From a virus, in the IMG/VR virus record IMGVR_UViG_3300021962_000044, positions 1-64,000 of that record: a stretch of DNA of 64,000 nucleotides, one strand, 5' to 3'. The position numbers and the translations under genes are program-made. Below the pieces are notes generated by a model. That model made no database searches and had not been told where the DNA came from. It was given only the letters and a program-made list of their open reading frames with translations. Of this stretch, positions 31,353 to 39,893 are shown piece by piece (position 1 is the stretch's first letter; the number at the start of each line of letters is the position of its first letter).

Positions 31353-31994
31353 ATGAAAAATAAAATTATAGGTGTGTGCGGCCTGATAGGTAGCGGCAAG
31401 GACACAATTGCTGACTATCTTTGCACATTTCACGGATTCAAACGTGTTAGTTTTGCGGCAAGTTTAAAAGACGCAGTAGCAGCCGTCTTTGGCTGGAATA
31501 GAGAATACTTAGAAGGTTCAACTAAAACCAGTAGAGCTTGGCGCGAGCAAAAAGATGAATGGTGGAGTGCCCGATTAGGTATGGAAATCACCCCACGTTG
31601 GGTATTACAATACTGGGGAACAGAAGTCTGTCGTAATAACTTTCATACTGATATTTGGGTAGCTAGTGTAGAGAACAAACTACGACAAACTGATGAAAAC
31701 ATTGTGATTACAGACTGTCGTTTTGTTAATGAAGTTAATTCTATTAAAAGTGTAGGTGGAATTACAATGCGAGTTAACAGGGGTGAGCGACCAGTTTGGT
31801 ATAGTGCCGCAGTTGATTATAACAATGAGCCTGAAGGTAGCGAACAAAGACTAAAAGCTATGGTAGAATTAAGCAACTATGCTGTTCATGCTAGTGAGTA
31901 TTCTAGTGTAGGCTTATTGTATGATTACTATATCGATAACAATGGTTCAATTGATGAGTTACATAAACAAGTGAACTCAGTAGTCAACCTGTAA
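31353..31994 (+). CDS. 1: Deoxynucleoside monophosphate kinase (gp1-like)
   Basis: A 213-residue P-loop kinase. GLIGSGKDT (residues 10-18) is the Walker A; ITDCRFVNE is the strand before the lid and MRVNRGE follows. T4 gp1 phosphorylates dGMP, dTMP and hydroxymethyl-dCMP. The C-terminus (VHASEYSSVGLLYDYYIDNNGSID) matches the family. It is transcribed early from its own promoter. Its 3' end overlaps the minus-strand neighbour by 18 bp. Confidence 0.9.
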   Translation: MKNKIIGVCGLIGSGKDTIADYLCTFHGFKRVSFAASLKDAVAAVFGWNREYLEGSTKTSRAWREQKDEWWSARLGMEITPRWVLQYWGTEVCRNNFHTDIWVASVENKLRQTDENIVITDCRFVNEVNSIKSVGGITMRVNRGERPVWYSAAVDYNNEPEGSEQRLKAMVELSNYAVHASEYSSVGLLYDYYIDNNGSIDELHKQVNSVVNL

Positions 31995-32321
31995 GTCTCC
32001 TCGTTTCCAGGTAACTTCTTTCTTTTTAACCACTTCCACACAGTTAAGACAGATACTACGTAGATTAGATAGTTCAGCGTTATCTAAATTACCATCAATG
32101 TGAAAGACTGTAATTTGACTTGTAAATAAACTTTTGAAGCCGCATAAGTCACATGCGGTTTTTTTCTTATAACCTTTAGTTTTCCATTTAGGGGCACGTG
32201 GTTTAAGTTTATTTTTCTTTCTCCCACACTCATCACACATACTTCTATAGTGTGTTATTCCTGCACGATTGTAGTTAACAGCGCAGTGATTCTTTCCACA
32301 AGTATTGCATACAGGTCTCAT
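31977..32321 (-). CDS. Zinc-ribbon HNH-like protein
   Basis: A 114-residue basic protein with several CxxC pairs (CNTCGK, CDECGR, CDLCGF, then ICLNC) and a HIDGN..ELSNLRSICLNC segment like an HNH/zinc-ribbon nuclease. It resembles a protein conserved in T4-like cyanophages. The start at the ATG at 32321 is chosen because a late promoter CATAAATA places the transcript start within one base of it; the frame extends 26 codons further upstream without support. Mobile or DNA-processing function possible. Confidence 0.75.
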   Translation of the reverse strand: MRPVCNTCGKNHCAVNYNRAGITHYRSMCDECGRKKNKLKPRAPKWKTKGYKKKTACDLCGFKSLFTSQITVFHIDGNLDNAELSNLRSICLNCVEVVKKKEVTWKRGDLQVDY

Positions 32322-32325
32322 AATG

Positions 32326-32333
32326 TATTTATG
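32326..32333 (-). promoter_or_regulatory. Late promoter, near-leaderless start
   Basis: CATAAATA on the minus strand; predicted start 32320-32321, on the ATG. Confidence 0.65.
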
Positions 32334-32380
32334 CCCAGAACCTTCGAAGGTACGGTAAGTAAGCCTTTTTATAGGTATTT

Positions 32381-32388
32381 GATAAATA
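32381..32388 (+). promoter_or_regulatory. T4-type late promoter for the tail sheath gene
   Basis: GATAAATA. The predicted start 32394 is the A of an ATG that opens a 7-codon frame (MQTGSKP) ending at 32417, 24 bp before the sheath ATG, which has its own AAAGGAAAT. Confidence 0.8.
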
Positions 32389-32441
32389 TTAATATGCAAA
32401 CAGGTAGTAAACCTTAAAATTTTACATAAAGGAAATATAAA

Positions 32442-35400
32442 ATGGCATTAACATCTCCAGGCGTAGAAGTAACGATCATTGACCAGAGTCAATATCTTCC
32501 AGCCCCAACGAATTCAGTCCCACTTATTCTATTAGCAACAGCACAAAACAAAGCTGATGCATCCGGAACAGGTGTAGCAGCCGCAACTACAGCGGCTAAC
32601 GCAAATAAACTGTTCCAAGTAACAAGTCAACGAGATTTGGTAAACTTGTATGGTACACCATTTTTCTATACAACGACAAATGGAACACCAATTCAGGGTT
32701 ATGAATTAAATGAATATGGTTTATTAGCAGCCTATTCAACATTAGGTGTAACAAATCGTTGTTATGTTTTACGTGCTGATATTGATTTAGCTAGCTTAGT
32801 AGGTCAAACAGGTCGTCCAACAGGCAATCCAGATTCTGGTACATATTGGTTAGATACTACTACAAGTACATGGGGTATATATGAGTTTAATCAAACCACT
32901 GGTCAATTCACATTACAAAATCCAATTGTTATCACAAATGCAACTGATTTAACTGCAGGTGTACCTAATAGTAGTATTGGTAATATCGGTGATTATGCAG
33001 TAGATGCTATTCAAATTACTAGTGTACCTACCGGAAGTGAAAGAACTTATTGGTATAAAACAACTGCTAATGTTTGGGTAAAATTAGGTACTGATGGTTG
33101 GAGGTTAGACACACCTGCAGTGCAGGCTACCGAATCTAATCCATCTTTAACAGCGGGCAATACATTTACAATTAATTTGTCGGGTATAGCAGGTGTAACA
33201 GCAACTATTACAGTTCCTGTAGCACCTAACAATAATGTAGCAGGAGTTGCTACCGCAATTAATTCTTTAGATTGGCCACAATTAACAGCAGAAGTTCGTA
33301 GTGGTAAGTTATGTTTATTCAGTAGTCAACATATTGTTTCAGGTACACAAAGTCTTGATATAGCTAACGGTGCTGGCACTGCATTGACTGACATGGGATT
33401 AGTGGCAGGCTCATATAATCAACCAGTAATTGCATATGGTACAAGTGCTCAAATGCCATTATGGGGAAGCAATCAATCAACACCTAGACCAACTGGTTCA
33501 GTCTGGTTAAAAGTTGGTTCTGCTGGTACTGGTTTAAATCCAGTACTATCAGTGTTCAATGGTGCCACCCAATCATTCCAAACTAAAAATGTATCTTTAG
33601 CTACATCAGATTGGACAGCAACAAGTAATTTAGATGCTACCGGTGGTCAAGCTATTCCTGCAGGTAGTATATATGCTCAGTATTCATTCAATACACAGGC
33701 ATCATCTGCCCCTGTTTATATGTGGGAAAGAATTGCTACTGGTCCAACTGTAATTACCGGTTCTAATACGGCTCCAAACTTTACTAGTGGTCCATATTAT
33801 ATGTTAGTATATGTAAGTATTCCCGGAAGCACATCATTAAGTTCTGGATATCAGTTTACATTAGCAGACAACACAGATGCTACAGATTTTGTAACAGCCT
33901 GGGCAGCAGCTAATATACCATATACAACTGCAAGTGTAACAACAGACGGTTCTATACAATTGACACATACTGAAGGTGGTGAAATTATTTTAAGTGATTA
34001 TTTTAATTCATCTTTTACTAATATTAATGTATCTAATGGGTTAATAGAAGATGCTGGATTTATCATTGGTACAACTGGTAGTGTAAAGACTGGCATTTCT
34101 AACAGTGCATCATTTATTGTATCTCAAACATCAACTAGTGGAGTAGGATCAGGTGCTACATTTGCTGTTAATACATTTTTAAATATTTATGTAGTAAATG
34201 GTGATGGTGTTAGTGGTGCAGGTGGCAGTGGTTATGCAGTAGGTGACACCGTTACTATCGCAGGTACTAGTTTAGGTGGAACAACACCAGCAAATGATTT
34301 AGTTCTTGAAATTACATCAGTATCTGCTGGTGCGGCAACATCTTGTACATATATATCAGGTCAACCCCCATCACACTTTACTACACAATTAAGTAATTGG
34401 GTAGAATTTACATACACTGCTAATGAAGGTGCTCCTGCAGTTGCTCCTGCTAATGATACAAACTGGTTCTACAGTGTAGTTGACCAAGTTGATATTATGA
34501 TTAACTTCTCGGGTCAATGGTATGGTTATGGTAATAGAGATTACGATAGTAATGGTTTCCCACTACCAAGTGGCACTAACGTAACTGATCCAAATGGACC
34601 ATTAATTAGTGCTACATCTCCTGCAGTACAAAGTGATGGTACTCCACTAGAATATGGTGACATATGGATTGACACTAGTGATTTAGAAAATTATCCAATA
34701 ATCAGCCGTTGGCAGAGTGTTAGTGGTACTGATCAGTGGGTGTTAATAAATAACACAGACCAAACAAGTAGCACGGGTGTAGTTTTTGCTGATGCTCGTT
34801 GGTCTAGTGATCAGGATACAATAAGTCCAGTAGATGATCCTATCCCAACAATTGTTAGTTTGTTAACTAGCAATAATTTAGATTTAGATGCTCCAGATCC
34901 AACATTGTATCCATCAGGTATGTTGTTGTTTAATACACGCCGTAGTGGTTATAACGTAAAACAATATAGATCAAACTATTTTAATGGTACAGATTTCCCA
35001 GATGAAACATTGCCAACATATACTGATACTTGGGTAACAGTAAGTGGCAATCAGACAAATGGTGCACCATATATGGGTCGTAAAGCACAACGTGCAATGG
35101 TTGTACAATCATTGAATGCGGCAATTGCTACAAATACAGCAATACGTGATGAAGATAACTTCTTTAACTTGCTAGCAACACCTAATTATCCAGAACTACA
35201 GCCTGGTATGATTACATTGAATAATGACCGTGGTCAAACTGGTTATATTCTAGGTGATACCCCAATGAGATTACCGGATGATGCTACTGCAATTCAAGCA
35301 TGGGCTAATAACGAAGCTGGTGCAGCAAGTACAGGTGAAGAAGGTCTTGTAAATCGTGATACGTATATGGGTCTATTCTATCCTAGTGGATTGGCAACAG

Positions 35401-36017
35401 ACTTATCAGGTAATCAAGTAGCAGTACCGGCATCATATATGATGTTACGTACATTCTTACGTAATGATACTATTAGCTATCCGTGGTTAGCGGCAGCAGG
35501 TACTCGTCGTGGTACAATTGACAATGCATTAAGTATTGGTTATGTTGATAGTACTACTGGTGAATTTATGCCAATTAAAACACGTTTAGGTATACGTGAT
35601 GTATTGTATATTAACTTCATTAATCCTCTAGTATTCTTTACTGGTGTTGGTTTATTGAATTACGGTAACAAAACAAGCTTTAATAGTTCAAGTGCATTAG
35701 ATAGAACTAACGTTGCTCGTTTAATTGCTTACATACGTAGACAATTAACATTGGCAGCAAGACCGTTCGTATTTGAACCTAATGATGCATTGACACGTAA
35801 TCAAATTGCAGGTGTTGTACAAACATTGATGGTTGATTTAGTTGCAAAACGCGGTCTATATGATTATCTTGTAGTTTGTGACGAAAGTAACAATACTCCA
35901 GCAAGAATCGATAGAAATGAATTGTGGATTGATGTTGCAGTTGAGCCAGTTAAGGCAGCTGAATTCATCTATATCCCAGTTCGTATATTGAACACAGGCG
36001 AGCTTGGTGGACAATAA
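32442..36017 (+). CDS. 18: Contractile tail sheath protein (gp18-like)
   Basis: A 1191-residue protein. The N-terminus (ALTSPGVEVTIIDQS, PLILLATAQNKA) and the C-terminal 300 residues (ALDRTNVARLIAYIRRQL, RPFVFEPNDALTRNQIAGVV, YDYLVVCDESNNTPARID, EPVKAAEFIYIPVRI) are typical of T4-type sheath subunits. Between them, about residues 110-880 form a large Gly/Ser/Thr-rich insertion with repeated beta modules, making it nearly twice the length of T4 gp18 (659). The insertion is probably displayed on the tail surface. It is transcribed from its own late promoter and ends before a hairpin. Confidence 0.93.
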   Translation: MALTSPGVEVTIIDQSQYLPAPTNSVPLILLATAQNKADASGTGVAAATTAANANKLFQVTSQRDLVNLYGTPFFYTTTNGTPIQGYELNEYGLLAAYSTLGVTNRCYVLRADIDLASLVGQTGRPTGNPDSGTYWLDTTTSTWGIYEFNQTTGQFTLQNPIVITNATDLTAGVPNSSIGNIGDYAVDAIQITSVPTGSERTYWYKTTANVWVKLGTDGWRLDTPAVQATESNPSLTAGNTFTINLSGIAGVTATITVPVAPNNNVAGVATAINSLDWPQLTAEVRSGKLCLFSSQHIVSGTQSLDIANGAGTALTDMGLVAGSYNQPVIAYGTSAQMPLWGSNQSTPRPTGSVWLKVGSAGTGLNPVLSVFNGATQSFQTKNVSLATSDWTATSNLDATGGQAIPAGSIYAQYSFNTQASSAPVYMWERIATGPTVITGSNTAPNFTSGPYYMLVYVSIPGSTSLSSGYQFTLADNTDATDFVTAWAAANIPYTTASVTTDGSIQLTHTEGGEIILSDYFNSSFTNINVSNGLIEDAGFIIGTTGSVKTGISNSASFIVSQTSTSGVGSGATFAVNTFLNIYVVNGDGVSGAGGSGYAVGDTVTIAGTSLGGTTPANDLVLEITSVSAGAATSCTYISGQPPSHFTTQLSNWVEFTYTANEGAPAVAPANDTNWFYSVVDQVDIMINFSGQWYGYGNRDYDSNGFPLPSGTNVTDPNGPLISATSPAVQSDGTPLEYGDIWIDTSDLENYPIISRWQSVSGTDQWVLINNTDQTSSTGVVFADARWSSDQDTISPVDDPIPTIVSLLTSNNLDLDAPDPTLYPSGMLLFNTRRSGYNVKQYRSNYFNGTDFPDETLPTYTDTWVTVSGNQTNGAPYMGRKAQRAMVVQSLNAAIATNTAIRDEDNFFNLLATPNYPELQPGMITLNNDRGQTGYILGDTPMRLPDDATAIQAWANNEAGAASTGEEGLVNRDTYMGLFYPSGLATDLSGNQVAVPASYMMLRTFLRNDTISYPWLAAAGTRRGTIDNALSIGYVDSTTGEFMPIKTRLGIRDVLYINFINPLVFFTGVGLLNYGNKTSFNSSSALDRTNVARLIAYIRRQLTLAARPFVFEPNDALTRNQIAGVVQTLMVDLVAKRGLYDYLVVCDESNNTPARIDRNELWIDVAVEPVKAAEFIYIPVRILNTGELGGQ

Positions 36018-36025
36018 TAAAATAT

Positions 36026-36049
36026 GATACCCCGAAAGGGGTATCTATT
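36026..36049 (+). terminator. GAAA-tetraloop hairpin after the sheath gene
   Basis: GATACCCC, GAAA, GGGGTATC, then TATTT. The T-run is weak, so it may attenuate or process the transcript rather than fully stop it. Confidence 0.7.
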
Positions 36050-36055
36050 TAAATA

Positions 36056-36063
36056 GATAAATA
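36056..36063 (+). promoter_or_regulatory. T4-type late promoter for the tail tube gene
   Basis: GATAAATA, predicted start near 36069, with CAGGAGAAA before the ATG at 36083. Confidence 0.85.
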
Positions 36064-36082
36064 TTAATAACAGGAGAAAAAA

Positions 36083-36718
36083 ATGGCAATAGCCTCACAA
36101 TCATTGTTTAACATGACCGTAGCATCTGATAATGCTGGCGGAAATCAGGGCTTGCTAATGCCCAAACTACAATATCGTTTTAGAGTTAATTTTCTTAACT
36201 TTGGTACGAGTGCATCTACAAATGAATTAACTAAGCAAGTTATTGACGTAACACGCCCTTCAGTTAGTTTTGGTGAGATTACTATACCAGTTTATAACTC
36301 TACTATGTATTTGGCAGGACGTCACGAATGGCAACCTATGACAATCAACGTTAGAGATGACGCTACCGGTAGTGTTTCAAAATTGGTTGGTCAACAATTA
36401 CAGAAACAAATGGACTTTGTTGAACAAGCATCTGCGGCTACTGGTCAAGATTATAAGTTCCAAACAAACATTGAAATCTTAGATGGTGGTAACGGTACTG
36501 CTGCTCCTGTGGTATTAGAAACATGGGAAGTATATGGATGTTTCTTACAAGGTGCTAATTACAATAATTTAGCATACAGTTCTAATGAAGTAGTAACTAT
36601 ACAGATGGCAATTCGTTTTGACAATGCAGTTCAATCACCATTGACTTCAGGTGTTGGCACAAGTGTTGGACGTGCTTTTGGTGGACAATCAACTACTGGT
36701 ATTGGTTCTACAACTTAA
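36083..36718 (+). CDS. 19: Tail tube protein (gp19-like)
   Basis: A 211-residue protein of the T4 gp19 fold: LQYRFRVNFLNF, TKQVIDVTRPSVSFGEITIPVYNS, GRHEWQPMTINVRDD, and ETWEVYGCFLQGANY. It forms the inner tube of the contractile tail. Slightly longer than T4 gp19 (163) owing to a Gly/Ser-rich tail. Strong ribosome site and own late promoter, directly after the sheath gene as in T4. Confidence 0.92.
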   Translation: MAIASQSLFNMTVASDNAGGNQGLLMPKLQYRFRVNFLNFGTSASTNELTKQVIDVTRPSVSFGEITIPVYNSTMYLAGRHEWQPMTINVRDDATGSVSKLVGQQLQKQMDFVEQASAATGQDYKFQTNIEILDGGNGTAAPVVLETWEVYGCFLQGANYNNLAYSSNEVVTIQMAIRFDNAVQSPLTSGVGTSVGRAFGGQSTTGIGSTT

Positions 36719-36736
36719 TATATTTTAATATATTAA

Positions 36737-37927
36737 ATGTCTGGATTCTTTCAAAACTTACTAACAGACGCTGCCGGAGGATTCTTCGGCAACGACTACC
36801 TTCGTGATTATACTCACGCTAGTAAAACATTCAGACCTAATGCATATCAATATGCACCTAAATTTAAATTCCTATTCCATGTGTATTTTGAAATCAATCA
36901 AAGTGCATATGCAGTAGGATTACCTCAAGGTGCAAACTTTGGCTTAGCTGTTAAATCTATTAAATTGCCTAGCTACTCATTTGATACACATACAATGAAT
37001 CAATACAATCGTAAACGTATTGTACAAACAAAAATTAAATATGATCCTATAGATATTAACTTCCATGATGACAATGGTAATTTAATTCGTAATATGTGGT
37101 ATAATTACTATACATATTATTATAAAGATGCAAGTATTCCAGTAGCATCGGTATCAGGAAGACAAGCACAACAAACAGGTAATGGTAGTACTAATAGTCC
37201 CAATAATACAAATTATAATTTAAGAAATATCTATTCACAATCTATTACAGGTGATACTAATTGGGGCTATGTAGGAGAAACACCTGATAGTCCTGCTACT
37301 AATATACAAGCTAGTAATGGACAAACTAAAATTCCATTTTTTAAGAACGTTACAATATTTGGATTTAATCAACATAATTATGTAGCATATACCTTAATTA
37401 ATCCTATCATTAATAGATTTACACATGATACCTACGATTATTCACAGGGTAATGGTACAATGACAAATACAATGACATTAGATTATGAAACTGTTAAATA
37501 TTTCCAAGGTGCTATTAATGGTAAAGAACCTAGCAATATTGTTGCTGGATTTGGACTAGAGACTAATTATGATAGAGTACCTAGTCCTATTACAAGACCG
37601 GGAAGTCAGGCTAGTATATTAGGTCAAGGTGGTTTAGTAGACGGAGTTAATGGCGTCATTAACGATTTGTCCGGAGAAAACACAAATGTATTAGGAGCTA
37701 TACAAAAAGCAGGTGCTACTTATAATACTCTTAAAAATATGAATTTAAAACAAGCAATTAAGAGTGAAGTAACAACTGGAATCACTAATGCTATTATGAA
37801 TCCTTTAAATAATACTGGAAGAAATGTATTATTTAATTTACCTATATTTGGTAATACACCAAATCAATCTAAACAAGCAAATGGTAGAGCCGTAGTTCCT
37901 CCTAATATAAATAGTACAGGAGGATAA
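36737..37927 (+). CDS. Second tail-tube-fold protein (gp54-like tube initiator)
   Basis: A 396-residue protein. Residues 40-250 repeat the tube fold (FKFLFHVYFEIN, FGLAVKSIKLPSYSFDTHTM, IDINFHDDNG, MWYNYYTYYYKD), and the C-terminal 120 residues are Asn/Gly-rich and flexible. The size and tube homology fit a baseplate tube initiator such as T4 gp54, but gp48 or a head-proximal tube protein are alternatives. It follows gp19 with only an 18-bp gap and no clear promoter, so it is probably co-transcribed. Confidence 0.7.
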   Translation: MSGFFQNLLTDAAGGFFGNDYLRDYTHASKTFRPNAYQYAPKFKFLFHVYFEINQSAYAVGLPQGANFGLAVKSIKLPSYSFDTHTMNQYNRKRIVQTKIKYDPIDINFHDDNGNLIRNMWYNYYTYYYKDASIPVASVSGRQAQQTGNGSTNSPNNTNYNLRNIYSQSITGDTNWGYVGETPDSPATNIQASNGQTKIPFFKNVTIFGFNQHNYVAYTLINPIINRFTHDTYDYSQGNGTMTNTMTLDYETVKYFQGAINGKEPSNIVAGFGLETNYDRVPSPITRPGSQASILGQGGLVDGVNGVINDLSGENTNVLGAIQKAGATYNTLKNMNLKQAIKSEVTTGITNAIMNPLNNTGRNVLFNLPIFGNTPNQSKQANGRAVVPPNINSTGG

Positions 37928-37930
37928 CTC

Positions 37931-38290
37931 ATGGCACGAATTATAGATGACCGCACGTCAACTGATTTAACAGTTAAAATATTTGATGATTTCTATTCAT
38001 TTAATATGGTAGTTAACGGTAATGAATTTGATATTGTTAATGGATATTTTAAAACAGTATGCGCTACTAGAGCTATCGCAGGTAATTTTACTGCATTTTT
38101 ATTTAGAATATCACAAGAAACAGGAATTCCTGTATTAGATTTGTTGGGCCAAATTCAAGGTACTAACAAATTGCAAATGAATCAGGTTATATCATACTAC
38201 TTAAACAGTTTTAAATCTAAAACTAGTTTATACGGTGTCAGTACAATACCTCAACCAACTCAACCTGTAGCACGTAACATCGTGCAATAA
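37931..38290 (+). CDS. Conserved tail-operon protein, unknown function
   Basis: A 119-residue helical protein (DFYSFNMVVNGNEFDIVNGYF, GNFTAFLFRISQETGIPVLDL, NQVISYYLNSFKSKTSLYG). It resembles a small conserved unknown of cyanophage-type T4-like genomes located near tail genes. It could be a tail assembly chaperone; no direct evidence. Confidence 0.75.
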   Translation: MARIIDDRTSTDLTVKIFDDFYSFNMVVNGNEFDIVNGYFKTVCATRAIAGNFTAFLFRISQETGIPVLDLLGQIQGTNKLQMNQVISYYLNSFKSKTSLYGVSTIPQPTQPVARNIVQ

Positions 38291-38292
38291 TC

Positions 38293-38730
38293 ATGGCAAA
38301 GTTTGCTCAAGGTATATTCACTCCAAAAAATGTTCAAAAATATGTAGGTAAACATACACCTAGATATCGTAGTGGATGGGAACTCACATTTATGATGTTC
38401 CTGGATTCTAATTCGAGCATAATTCAATGGGCAAGTGAATCTATTAGAATTCCATATAGAAACCCCTTAACCGGAAAAGCTAGCACATATGTTCCGGATT
38501 TTTTAGTTTTATATGAAAATAAGTATAAGAAGCAAATAGCTGAACTTGTTGAAATCAAACCAAAAAAACAATCACTAATTGAAAGCAGAACAGCTAGTGC
38601 TAGAGACCAAGCTATTGTGGCAGTCAACCACGCTAAATGGGCATCCGCACGTGCATGGTGTTCACAAAATGGTTTAACTTTTAGAGTAATTAATGAAAAT
38701 GACCTTTTCTATAATGGGCGAAGCAAGTAA
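38293..38730 (+). CDS. 4: Head completion nuclease-fold protein (gp4-like)
   Basis: A 145-residue protein matching T4 gp4: YRSGWELTFMMFLDSN, IQWASESIRIPYRNPLTGKA, YVPDFLVLYENK, and LVEIKPKKQ. The PDF...E-x-K set is the TnsA/PD-(D/E)XK nuclease motif. In T4, gp4 is needed for head completion and DNA end processing. Located just upstream of the terminase small subunit. Confidence 0.88.
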   Translation: MAKFAQGIFTPKNVQKYVGKHTPRYRSGWELTFMMFLDSNSSIIQWASESIRIPYRNPLTGKASTYVPDFLVLYENKYKKQIAELVEIKPKKQSLIESRTASARDQAIVAVNHAKWASARAWCSQNGLTFRVINENDLFYNGRSK

Positions 38731-38737
38731 CTAAATA
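38730..38737 (+). promoter_or_regulatory. Late promoter variant, leaderless start
   Basis: ACTAAATA; its predicted start is exactly the A of the ATG at 38743. Confidence 0.65.
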
Positions 38738-38742
38738 CTTGT

Positions 38743-39225
38743 ATGACAAAAAAATTAACCGAATTGTTTGAATTACCACAAGATGAAATTGACAGCTTGC
38801 ATATTCCTATTCCAGAAAATGCACATGAGATAACCACTGATGCATTAAGTGCGTTAGAAAAGATTGACCAAGCATTGCCACAAGTACGTGGATTAGATGC
38901 AAGTGACGGAGAACTAGATGAACTAGCACAAATGGCAGTAGATAGTTTTAAAGATTTAAGTGATTTGGGTATGCAAGTAGATAGTAGATTTAGTAGCGAA
39001 ATTTTTAGTGTTGCAAGTAATATGTTAGGCCATGCTATTACAGCTAAGACTGCAAAGCTTAATAAAAAGTTAAAAATGATTGATTTACAGCTTAAAAAAG
39101 CACAGTTGGATCAAAAATTAGCTAGCAAATCCGAAGAGATAGAGAATACTCCTGTCGGTGAAGGCAAAGCTTTAGACCGTAACGAGTTGTTAAAGATGTT
39201 GGCTACTAAAACAAATGAACAATGA
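38743..39225 (+). CDS. 16: Probable terminase small subunit (gp16-like)
   Basis: A 160-residue helical protein. The central helices (MAVDSFKDLSDLGMQVDSRF, FSVASNMLGHAITAKTAK) and the coiled coil (KMIDLQLKKAQLDQKLASK) match the oligomerisation pattern of gp16 in aquatic T4-like phages. Length matches T4 gp16 (164). The large subunit gp17 is not in this window. It is predicted to be leaderless. Confidence 0.75.
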   Translation: MTKKLTELFELPQDEIDSLHIPIPENAHEITTDALSALEKIDQALPQVRGLDASDGELDELAQMAVDSFKDLSDLGMQVDSRFSSEIFSVASNMLGHAITAKTAKLNKKLKMIDLQLKKAQLDQKLASKSEEIENTPVGEGKALDRNELLKMLATKTNEQ

Positions 39226-39231
39226 TAAATA
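39224..39231 (+). promoter_or_regulatory. T4-type late promoter
   Basis: GATAAATA overlapping the gp16 stop region; CAGGAAT precedes the ATG at 39252. Confidence 0.82.
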
Positions 39232-39251
39232 CATAATACAGGAATAATGAA

Positions 39252-39881
39252 ATGAAAAGCCTAAAAACATACATAACCGAAAGTCTTAAGAGTTACAACT
39301 ATACTATAAAGATTGCTGGTGACGTTGATAAAAACTTTATAGATATGTTTAAGTACAATCTAAACAAGTTTGATCCTATACGAATCAGTGATCCAACTAA
39401 GACACCTATACAAAAAGATCCATATGGATTTCCTAATTTGAGTAATCAATCTGTAACTATTATTAAGGCAGACTTTAGATATCCAGCTACTGAACCAATG
39501 ATTCAACAAATTGCTCAATTATTGGGCTATAATGTTAATATGGTTCGTGTTATTACTACTGATTTTGATGATAGTATTAACAGTGAAGCTGAAGGTTATG
39601 CTAATGAAATGAAAGATAGTCCAATACTTACACATGAAGAAATGGGTGAGCAACCTGGTGCTAAAGAAGCAAATAAAGCATATGGTGATAGTTATTTAAC
39701 TAGCATCAAAGATCAAATGAAGGGTTCAACTATTGATATCCCTTATGCAGGACAAAAAACACCAAATTCGTTTGATCCATTCAAACCATATTTAGATGAT
39801 GAAAAAATGGGCGATAAGAGTCCAATGAGTACAATTAAACGTCCACCAAAGCCGGCAACTGGCGCCAGCGTATCAAAATAA
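39252..39881 (+). CDS. Late virion or head-assembly protein
   Basis: A 209-residue protein. The N-terminus MKSLKTYITESLKSY carries an I-T-E site that would suit T4-type prohead protease. A ferredoxin-like domain follows (YTIKIAGDVDKNFIDMF, VTIIKADFRYPATEPMIQQI). The last 60 residues are Pro/Lys-rich and disordered. The same N-terminal style occurs in other head genes of aquatic phages. Function unknown. Confidence 0.7.
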   Translation: MKSLKTYITESLKSYNYTIKIAGDVDKNFIDMFKYNLNKFDPIRISDPTKTPIQKDPYGFPNLSNQSVTIIKADFRYPATEPMIQQIAQLLGYNVNMVRVITTDFDDSINSEAEGYANEMKDSPILTHEEMGEQPGAKEANKAYGDSYLTSIKDQMKGSTIDIPYAGQKTPNSFDPFKPYLDDEKMGDKSPMSTIKRPPKPATGASVSK

Positions 39882-39893
39882 AAGGAACATAAC

